Shown here: positions 56,105 to 64,000 of the stretch, one piece after another
How the letters are laid out: every line of letters begins with the position of its first letter
Numbering within the stretch: the first letter of the stretch is position 1
Assembly: GCF_040954645.1 (NCBI RefSeq)
Contig: NC_092804.1
Span: 40,887,753 to 40,951,752, forward strand
Source: Diabrotica undecimpunctata
Lineage: Eukaryota; Arthropoda; Insecta; Coleoptera; Chrysomelidae
Direction: 5' to 3'
Length of the DNA stretch: 64,000 nucleotides
The notes under the pieces: generated by a model
The model's database searches: none
The model's input: only the letters and a program-made list of their open reading frames with translations
What the model was told of the DNA's origin: nothing
Position numbers and translations under genes: made by a program

Positions 56105-57163
56105 ATGGTTTCACAGATTCACTCTCATGCAAATTTCCAACGCCGACCGTGCGTATAGAAGTATAACTTCAAAAACAAATATAATAAACAAACAAACTAT
56201 TTAAAAGAAAGAAACTTTAAGTAAAAAATATTCACTATTCAGTTAACGTGAACTCAACTTCTTGCAGTTCATCATCAGCTTCTTTATTGTATAAATTGGT
56301 AGTATTCTTAGTTTCAACCATTATTTCTGACAGTGTAAAATTTACACAATTCTTTTTAAGATACACTGATTCGGATGAGTACATAATGCCATTTAAAATG
56401 TTCCTTACAAAGCGGTTCCTTCACTTTGTCCTTAATAAATTTACTTTTAAAAATTGTCTTTCACAACTTACATTTCAATGAGATAAAATTAACAGAGAAA
56501 ATGCAAAGTTACTTAAATTAGCCACTAGACGATTATCGTCAAAATGTTTTATTTGGACCAATTTAAAATATTATTTCTTCAGATTTTCGAATTATATTGG
56601 AATATCCTGGTATTTTTAAAATTTGCTTCATTCGTCATCGATCTTTTGCAATATTTGTAGGTCTTGAGGATTACAAATTTAGAATAATTTTGACATTAGT
56701 GGTTAAAGACTTTGGCACCTGTTAAAGCTACTTTTATTTAGAAGGTGTATCTTTCCCATGACTGGATCTATTTCTTTTTTTCTTCCATACAAGCCGTAAT
56801 CTTATATGCAAGCCTGCATCTTTTGTAAAAGTCTTGTTCCAGTTCAATCAATAATATTTTGCTTCACCCCAATTCCTCAATACATGTTGGTAATGTTGAA
56901 AAATTTTGTAATATCTTGAGGATTAATAATTGTTTCAACATTAGTTTGTCACACATGTGACATGGTCCATGTAAGTACGTAATAGATTAACAAAAAAAAA
57001 TAAAATTCCTGTAGTTGGCTGTATACCATGAATTAAAAAAGTTTTATTTAAAAATTCTTATAAAAGCTATATAATTAAAAAGACTCTTTCGGGCAACATC
57101 ATAAAATGTGTTCGGACTAAAAAGTTAATCATCGGTGTATTACCAGATTTACATAAGTCAAAC

Positions 57164-57386
57164 CATATTTGGGCAAAAACCAAGAAAATGGTTTAAATTT
57201 TATCATATTATGTTACGTTTTTGTTAATGGTGAAAGAGGGTGTGATGTTTACATTTTTAAGAGATACCCTACATAGCAATCCTGTATGGGTATCTGTTAT
57301 AAACTTTTACATCACACCATATTTTCAACAAAAATGTAACACATAATAAATGCTGTACCATTTGAAGAATTTTTACCCAAATATTG
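57164..57386. repeat. Long imperfect hairpin (~105-bp arms)
   Basis: The arms 57164-57274 and 57284-57386 are reverse complements at roughly three quarters of positions. Shared words include ATATTTGGG, AAATGGT, ATTATGT, TTTTTGTT, GGTGTGATGT and AGATACCC. The loop is about 9 bases. It looks like an old fold-back MITE. It lies 340 bp before the next coding exon, on the same transcript. Confidence 0.75.
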
Positions 57387-57726
57387 TTGCTTCTTGTTGC
57401 TTTATATAGATGATCCTTATACTCAGGCATGATATTTTACTATGGCGGCCTTATAGATGAGCTACCACATTTACAATAGGCAATAATTCCTAATACATGT
57501 CAATAAAAAATATAATGGAACAAACAAATAGCTTCAAAAAACTATTAATATCTTGTTGTACACAACATTTAAGATATTAGAGAACTGAAGAAAAATCAAT
57601 CCATTTTACAAAAATTGCAGTGCATACAGTGCATATAATGTAATAATTTTAACTGAGCGTTGCCTTTACTATCCTTTTTATTTATTGATATTAGTGTAGT
57701 GTAAATCTAATCGTGTATAATTTTAG

Positions 57727-57844
57727 TTACTGAATGCCCAGACTTTCCTGGTACCGGAGTTCTAAAAGCTGGAGAAGAAAAGCCAGTACAAGGATCCTGT
57801 AACATTGCCCAGTGCCATGAAGATGGATCTATTTCCATGAAAAC
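57727..57844 (+). CDS. SVWC-domain secreted protein, second coding exon
   Basis: The 118-base exon begins at acceptor TTTTAG|TTACTGAATGC and ends at donor AAAAC|GTATGT. Joined to the previous exon (phase 1), it encodes VTECPDFPGTGVLKAGEEKP and continues to VQGSCNIAQCHEDGSISMKT, with three cysteines spaced C-x(20)-C-x4-C. This is the first half of a single-domain von Willebrand type C fold, a short secreted protein of about 100 residues with eight cysteines in arthropods (Vago and relatives). Some members respond to infection or nutrition. Which role this one has cannot be told. The phase 2 donor requires a next exon starting with one base and probably TGY for the fourth cysteine. None is found up to 64000. 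The exon has no stop or frameshift. Confidence 0.75.
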
Positions 57845-58430
57845 GTATGTTTTAAAAAACTCTACTTATTTTAAAAATAATTTTAAGCATAAGTTTAAGG
57901 TGCGTAGCAATTTGGACTTGCAATTAAAAAAACAATGGCTTGGGTTGCTACCAATCTTATGTGAATTTTACCTTTAATCTTTTTACGATTCGCGTATTTT
58001 TGTAGTATTATAATCTTTCTCCGTTTATCGAAATTACAATCTGGTTATACTAAAGTTGCTTAAAATCGTGAGTTTACTCTATAGTGTTCACTTTTACACT
58101 GTCTAATCTAATATTACACTAATATTAACAGGCACCACACGCACAAGTACTATGCTCTACGTTTTCACTGTCACTTAAACTAATTTGACGGGCTTTGTCC
58201 CATTCAATCTTTTAATTAGTCCTATGTTGTCAAGTAGCTGGATTGCTTAAACATTGACATGGTTATTAAGTCATTTGTCATGTCTTTCTGCCGTCGTTTT
58301 GATAGCTCGAGACACATTTGTTATACCCAGGTCATTATAAAAGTCGCTGAATATTTCTCAGTACTTTATTCTGTAATTTCTGGGTTATTTCTATATATAT
58401 ATATATTACTTTTTTGGCACTAGTAAAAGG

Positions 58431-58488
<58 letters not shown>

Positions 58489-59534
58489 TAGCGGTTAATG
58501 TAAGCTCCGTTCTAAAACGGTATTATACTAACTCCAGTAGAATATACACCGTGTATATTATTATCTGCGTAGCGCTTTATGTAGACTCCGAGCAACACAT
58601 AGGATTAAGTGAACTCTGAAATAGGTTAAAACACTTTTGGGATCCGTATGTATACCTTCGCGTACACAACTAACCTCTTGCGATGTTGCCAATAATTTGA
58701 TTAGTCGTAGACTTTCAAATTTTACAGCAGGTACATTTTGGAACTTCAAATTTATTTAAATATCAATCAATTTAGTCATCGAGAAATTTCACAAATACTT
58801 GGTTAATGCAGTTAAATATTTTAGAATGGTAATTTATATTACTTGCTTTAATTATTTTTAAACTTAAGTAGTGCCTATTATAAACTTGGAAAAGGCAAGA
58901 GTTCATTTTTATTTATTAGTTTTTTTTTAAATGCGTTGGCACTGATATATTTATTATATAAATGAACGTTCCGGTGTTTCGATTGCTACAGTTTATGACG
59001 TATAAAATATTTGTTTCATGGAGTAGTAAAATTTAAATTATAACAATTTATAAATCATTCTTAAAATTCCAATTTTTTACCGTCTAATTTCAATATTTAG
59101 ATTTTTAAATGTAGGGAATTCAATATCCTATATACTATATTTTAGATACACATAAACACATGGAGACACTTATGGCAGATACTAAAAGAAGAAATATTTG
59201 GGTTCCTTAGGGTATCTTGATTCTCGGCAACATATCTATTACAATTACATATAATATGTTCGGTCTTATTGTTTTAAATGCTTTGTCGCTTGTACAAGCT
59301 ATTATTATTTTCAACTTTATATAATTGTGTTTTTGTATCTTTCGTTGTCAGGCATATCAAAATTTAATTTTTAATTTAGAAGTAAATGTATATATAATAT
59401 TCTTTTTTATGTCACTTAGTTTAAATATAGATCACTTATATTCTTCTTGCTTATTTATTTTTATTCGTAATACTTATTAACGTACGTAATAACGTACCCG
59501 TTTTTGCAAAAAGCAACAACGAGTACGAAAGATA
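57845..59534 (+). other. Third intron of the SVWC gene, start; no gene recognised
   Basis: It contains a TA microsatellite at 58434-58484 and a 62-codon minus-strand frame (58561-58749) with no recognisable domain. It should run past the window end if the missing exon lies outside. Confidence 0.45.
58434..58484. repeat. (TA)n microsatellite
   Basis: About 50 bp of alternating TA, with a shorter run at 58391-58407. Confidence 0.9.
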
Positions 59535-59990
59535 TCGGGTATCAGGGGTGGTATTTGTCAATCTAAATGCCACTTACGACATATTAAATAAGAGAACATT
59601 TCTCCAAAGCTGCATGACATCGCCTTGGATAAAAACATTACTTGTTTTATCCGCGTATATCTACAGAATAGAAGATTTTTCGTATCATTCAATGGTAAGA
59701 TGAAGAACGCAGATGAATGGTCTCGCTTGACGTAGCGTAATGGCACCTACACTGTATTACATTTACACAAATGATTAACCGATAACAGTAGATACTAGGA
59801 CTTTCATGTAGACGATACATTGCACAACCAAAACTTTTGTTGCTGAAGTGAAAAAAAATCTAAATGATTGCCTTAAATATAATAAAATGAACTACGAATT
59901 AATTTTAAGCCAAACCCCGAAAAATCTTAGGAGCGCTCCTTCAATTTGTCTAAGACAGGCGCTTTCACAAAACTGAATATCTAATCTAAT
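59535..59990 (+). pseudogene. Jockey-like reverse transcriptase fragment
   Basis: RVSGVVFVNLNATYDILNKR matches motif A (V-x-F-V-D-L-x-A-A-Y-D-T-V-N in intact copies; both aspartates changed here). Then come IYRIEDFSYHSMVR and NGLA, RSVMAPTLYYIYTND (the G-LAQGSVLAP-LYNIY block), DTRTFM and, after a broken A-D-D, KTFVAEVKKNLNDCL and YNKMNYELILSQTPKN. Several stops. It is a jockey-clade copy different from the one at 7339. Confidence 0.68.
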
Positions 59991-60159
59991 ATAAATCTAA
60001 TATAATCTATAGTCTAATATAAATACCTTTTTTTAAACGCATCTACCACGCAGAGGCATTAGCGTATTTAGATTAATGTTACAGTTGATACAAATAGTGT
60101 ATATACATTAGTTCACAATTAATAATAATAATATGTATGTGTATTACAATGTACGTTTT

Positions 60160-60430
60160 AAATCTTATGAAGAAGTTTACAGTCGTTAAGATAAGAAATT
60201 ATTCTTTTTGTATCTGTATTTTCTTCTAGGGCAGTTGGGTATGCTATATTTCGTTTACTGTTATATTTAAGACACTGTATTAAAAAATGTTTTAACGTTA
60301 GAACACGGTTGCACACTTCACAAACTTTTGTTTAATGACGGTTGACGATATCTCTGATTTCTTAGGTTTGTTTGATGTCGATAGCCGGAACAGATATTGT
60401 CCATGGCGCAGGGTTGTGGATTGAGGAGGT
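60160..60430 (-). pseudogene. LINE C-terminal zinc-knuckle fragment
   Basis: The minus strand gives CEVCNRVLTLKHFLIQCLKY, then NSKRNIAYPTALEE and IISYLNDCKLLHKI with a stop near 60165. This C-x2-C...H...C plus terminal L-x-KI pattern is the same kind of tail as at 9984, in a diverged copy. Confidence 0.6.
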
Positions 60431-60849
60431 ATCATAAGTTTTTGAAAATTGAAAATTTAATTTGGATAAGTATGATCGTATACGAAAGTAAAAAGGATGA
60501 TCAATTTGATGTGTTTGTTAAAATTTATTTGTAAATCGATCAGCAAAAACGTTATGCACAACTGGATTATTTCGGTTTGATGACACTGCTGCTGCTTATG
60601 TTAGGCTTAGTGGAAAATATGAATTTTACTATAACGAAATATAAACAAACCGTGAAAATTTGATGATTTGAAGAAAGAAAATGTCAAATTAGGCTAGAGC
60701 AATAACTGAAACAAAAGAATCAATTGGGAATAATGTCAGTCATCATATATTTACTCTAAAAATAACTAACAAAAGATAGACATTAAATGAGAAGTAAAAA
60801 TTAAAAGAATAATATGTCACTAAAAGACTTGATTTGTAACGATTATCAA
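60431..60849. other. Unassigned spacer
   Basis: No gene is recognised. Part may be the RNase H region of the adjacent LINE tail, too decayed to read. Confidence 0.3.
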
Positions 60850-61830
60850 AATTTAATTAAAGTCACAAATGTCATCCGATTAATAACAACATTAAATCGT
60901 CTGTCAATAAAAAATGTGAAGAACAATTGGACAACACATAGTTTGGATTTAGAAGTGGATTGGGAACAAAAGAGGAATTGTGCGCAATGGAGGTACTTTT
61001 ACAAAAATGCAGAGATTATAATGAAAACATATTCATATCTAATATAGATTTTCAAAAGTATTTGACATAGTTCAACCTGGTAAGCCCATACATGCATTAA
61101 AATACATACACCTAGATACCAAGATATTAATTTACTAAAAAATCTACTAAACTCAAACAGCGGTCATGCGGGTGAAAGATAGAGAAACAAATCAAGCAGA
61201 AATTCAAAAAGGAGTCAGCCAGAGATGTGTGTTGTCAACTAATAGGTATTTTAGGAGACACTATGGGAAAGAAGTAAGGAATGGAGTGAGCATCATTAAT
61301 AACATAAAATTTGCAGACTAAACCCCAATTATGACAGAAAATATAGAGGATTTACAAATTCTTATAGAAATCATTAACAGATAAAGCAAAAAGATAGGAC
61401 TAAACTAAACAGATAAAAGTCAATGTTTACAAATAAGAAATTGAGTGTGGTTATTAGATTGAGATCGTCGAATGTTATGTATGGTCGCAACTGCTATATG
61501 GGGTAGAAGCTTGGACCCTGACGGCCAAATCTGTAAAAAAATTAAAGGCATTCGAAATGTGGCTATATAGGCGTATTCTTAAAATTCCTTGGACTGTAAA
61601 AGTCTCAAACGAAGAAGCGTTAAGACGAATTGTCCATCTGGACATCGTATCTGGGCTACAGTTCGAAACGATAAATATTCTCTTCTACGCGTCATCATGC
61701 AAGGAAGAGTAGAGGGAAGAAAAGTCTTGGGAAGAAAGACAAAATCTGGCAGAGAAATATCAGAGATTGGACTAACTTCAGTGTTGAAGAAATAATATAT
61801 CTAAAAAATCTAAAAGAATATCTAATATAT
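60850..61830 (+). pseudogene. RTE-type LINE H, heavily decayed
   Basis: In changing frames: GLGTKEELCAMEVLLQKCRD (60957-61017), ENIFISNIDFQKY (motif A remnant, IDFQK for the usual DYxKAFD), EIQKGVSQRCVLS (61200-61235), NNIKFAD then a stop in place of the second D (61300-61320), TENIEDLQILIEIINR, VECYVWSQLLYGVEAWTLTA (61472-61530), KAFEMWLYRRILKIPWTVKV (61545-61605) and RNDKYSLLRVIMQGRVEGRK (61660-61730). The catalytic Y-A-D-D is destroyed. Confidence 0.72.
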
Positions 61831-62669
61831 CTATACCGGATCCTGTAAAATTTTAAATACATTAAATTAAATCTCTCGTAAATTATAAAGCCTATTCTTA
61901 GATTAAAATAACAAATTTCTTAGTATTATGATATGTAGTATTGTGATAATGTGTAGGTGTCAGTATTCTTTTAAAAGAGATTTATAGGTTGGTATATAAA
62001 TTTCACGGTTATGTGTCATACGGTTTCATCTTTCATACAAACATTAAAAACCTTAAAAAGTTTCATTTTACATACAATTAGCACGTTGGCTCTGGAAATG
62101 AGCTATAAATATGCATTGTTAAAAATGGTATACATTTATATAGATTATTATATCGTCGGTATACTGCGAAAACCAGGTAAATGTCGGAATACCGAAATCG
62201 AGAAAAAACGTTTTTAAAGTTTAGTTTTTTATTGTGAATTAAGCAGTCAGCTTGTTTTTGATATTAGGTATTCTAGTGAAAGATGCATATATCTGAAATG
62301 ATATTCTATCATTAGTTTGAAAAAGTTGAGACACCTATCTGACTAATCCTAAATTTAAGTTGGAAATGCTATCACTTATCTGGTTTTACCTGTAAATCTA
62401 AATAAATCAATTACTCTTCAAATAACATATTTAACACAAATATAATAAACCAAGTATAATATTTTTCAGTTTTGTGATCGATATATGAGGCTTTTACTAG
62501 GTAATAGCAATGTTTTAAGGTATTAGTCGATATTCATGACATTTAACTGGTTTTCCCTGAAAATTTTATTAACAGCTGTGTGTAGTTATAGTTATTATTT
62601 ATATGAATGATAGGCAGTTTTATAGAAAAAAACAAATTTATTTCGAATATAATAATAACAATATTATTA
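61831..62669. other. No gene recognised
   Basis: AT-rich DNA. The 68-codon frame at 62011-62217 has no domain. Confidence 0.4.
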
Positions 62670-64000
62670 TTATGAGGCTTCCTCGTCCGATTCGTCACTA
62701 AAATCAGGCTCTGGCAAGATGTCTGTTACATCATTTCCCGTTTTTAAATTACGATACCACCCGTGATATTTCTCCGGTATCACATAGCTGTACCAAATCT
62801 CTCTTTTTTGCTATGCTAATTGGCAAATGTGCATCATAAAGTCGCTTAAGTTCTTCAAGATTGCTTGTATTAGTTGATAACTTGGCGTGCTTTTTTCTTG
62901 TTATCTGCCGTGCAGTATCAGTATGGAAATAATTGAAGCTTGTTGAAATGTCATAATTAAAATAGTCTCTTTTAAAACATTCTCTTTGTCTCTCCTTTCA
63001 TGAATCTCATTCTTTTTATCTTCAACCACATTATTTTTTCGCCGTTTTGGTCTTTTGTCCGGTTTTTAATTAAAGTGTGTGACAAATTTTTTAAATCGTA
63101 AAAGTCATAGTATTTAAATTCTTTACATTTGTATGGTTCTATACACACTTTTTATCATCAACCTTGATATTTTTAGTTCCTCTTGCATTTTGAAAAACAG
63201 ACAAGTAATCTGGCATCCCACAGATAGATCTGTTTTTTAGCGGTTTCAATACTACTATGGATAGAGTCAACTTCCATATAGGAATGTCCAGACTCTAAAA
63301 ATTTGTGTTCAATAATATTTAAATGATCTATGTTTTGAACAGCCCTTAATAGCAAGGCTGCAATATTCTAATTACGATTCTCTCCCTCGCAGGTATCAGA
63401 AAATAAACTTATTTCACTTACTTACATATTCTGGAACACATTTTGATAAGTAGTGGAGTATAATGTTTCCTATTTCAGAACTTTCTCGTCTACCGTTGAT
63501 TTCTGACCAGGCAAAACAGTAAGCTGCATTTGGTAATGCGGCTTCATATACACACAAATTGTAGACATATAATTTTCGAGAATAATATAGTTGTCCAGTC
63601 AATTCACTTGGAATCTGTAGTACGGCCTGTAGATCGAAAGTAATTGAAACAAAATCACATTGTTCATTAGATATTTTCCTATCATTTTGTTTTTTAAGAT
63701 TACGTACTTCTTTTCTTTTCTGATGTTCTCTATAACTGTCTTCTAAATCCGATTTGTCAGTTGGATTACCCCTATTATATTTATTACAAACTAAACATTG
63801 ATCTTTTCTAGCAACAAAAAAGCTTAAATTATAGTCGTTAGAAAATATTCAGTCATTTATAAAAAGTACATTTTTCTTATACTTAAATTTTTGTCCAAAT
63901 ATCTATGCTTTGAACTTTGGCGAATATAATGTGGGCCCATGGTTGGAAAAGACTCAATATGAGCCTTCACGATTTTTCGGGTTTTACTGCTTGTTTTATT
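62670..64000 (-). pseudogene. Transposase-like repeat protein (DUF7869-like family), copy 3, 5' part outside window
   Basis: It enters from beyond 64000 on the minus strand: KAHIESFPTMGPHYIRQSSK and HRYLDKNLSIRKMY, then DQCLVCNKYNRGNPTDKSDL (C-x2-C) and REHQKRKEVRNLKKQNDRKI. FVSITFDLQAVLQIPSELTG (about 63665-63600) holds the first conserved D. Then come YYSRKLYVYNLCVYEAALPN, WSEINGRRESSEIGNIILHY (63600-63440), SLFSDTCEGENRN (second D, about 63390) and LNIIEHKFLESGHSYMEVDS with IHSSIETAKKQIYLWDA (63320-63200). After a diverged stretch the protein ends IPEKYHGWYRNLKTGNDVTD, ILPEPDFSDESDEEAS, stop at 62670-62672. Frame changes near 63410 and 63780 make it a pseudogene, but it is the best-preserved of the three copies. 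Confidence 0.75.

Larger units (their letters stand above)
54624..56170. mobile_element. Non-autonomous DNA transposon with ~69-bp inverted repeats (outer element)
   Basis: GAAATTATACTTCTATACAC (from 54624) and the reverse complement of 56102-56170 (GAAGTTATACTTCTATACGC...) stay alignable for about 69 bp through CGTT, AAATTT, AGTCAATCTG and ATCATTATA. No transposase frame lies in the 1.5 kb. It hosts a second inverted-repeat element in its right part. A perfect 8-bp hairpin (GGCAGTCC, AGTG, GGACTGCC) lies immediately outside, at 54600-54619. Confidence 0.75.
54239..57726 (+). other. Second intron of the SVWC gene (3.5 kb)
   Basis: Donor GTAAAT at 54239 and acceptor GTGTATAATTTTAG ending at 57726. 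It contains two nested inverted-repeat elements, a tRNA-like stretch and a long hairpin, described separately. No other exon is recognised. Confidence 0.65.

Noticed and set aside
58561..58749. 62-codon minus-strand frame in the third intron
   Set aside because: No domain, no splice context, ends beside a microsatellite.
60405..60445. AG followed by TTGTGG as the missing SVWC exon
   Set aside because: The reading frame does not continue with the expected cysteines, and it overlaps a minus-strand LINE tail.

Overview
The window looks like intergenic and intronic DNA from a large, AT-rich, transposon-packed insect genome. Three things point there: RTE-type LINEs with (GAA)n tails, several piggyBac, Tc1/mariner and pogo relics of insect type, and a candidate single-domain von Willebrand type C (SVWC) secretory gene, a family typical of arthropods. 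A beetle, perhaps a leaf beetle, is my guess from the TE mix. That is inference, not something the sequence proves. No rRNA gene, canonical tRNA gene, CRISPR array or bacterial operon is visible.

Left part (1-25 kb). A 1.09-kb terminal-inverted-repeat element (342-1430) is followed by an RTE LINE (1830-5760) split exactly at a TTAA by an internally deleted piggyBac (2724-4485). A Helitron 3' end (5904-6331), a jockey-like RT scrap, a decayed copy of a transposase-like family (8119-9980) and an I-type LINE tail come next. A perfect 114-bp palindrome and a Penelope-type hammerhead ribozyme motif follow at 10.3-10.6 kb. Then come one LTR with a primer binding site (about 11871-12510), a second RTE (13432-14873) with a 9-bp target duplication, a second copy of the same transposase-like family (15046-16133, minus), a two-module repeat found twice (16.3-16.7 and 20.3-20.7 kb), a long piggyBac pseudogene (18415-20060), and a Penelope-like element (21.3-24.1 kb) interrupted by a third RTE with an 11-bp target duplication.

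Middle (25-39 kb). This holds a decayed multi-copy transposase-like gene (about 25740-27690), a Penelope GIY-YIG scrap, mariner, Harbinger-like and Tc1 scraps, one nearly complete mariner-like transposase (32356-33380) and a second degraded one, a Helitron helicase scrap and a piggyBac relic.

Right part (39-64 kb). The only convincing host gene starts here. There is a TATA box and short non-coding exon at 39400-39477, a coding exon for a signal peptide at 54178-54238, and a second coding exon with the first half of an SVWC domain at 57727-57844. The remaining exon or exons are not seen before 64000. If the 5' exon belongs to this gene, its first intron is 14.7 kb. That intron contains a pogo element, a piggyBac relic, several LINE fragments and a Tc1 element placed exactly between two copies of a 105-109-bp host segment. 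The next intron holds nested inverted-repeat elements and a long hairpin. The last stretch carries LINE scraps and a third copy of the transposase-like family (62670 to beyond 64000, minus).

Almost every coding trace is a decayed mobile element. Family names come from recognising motifs by eye and were not checked against any database.
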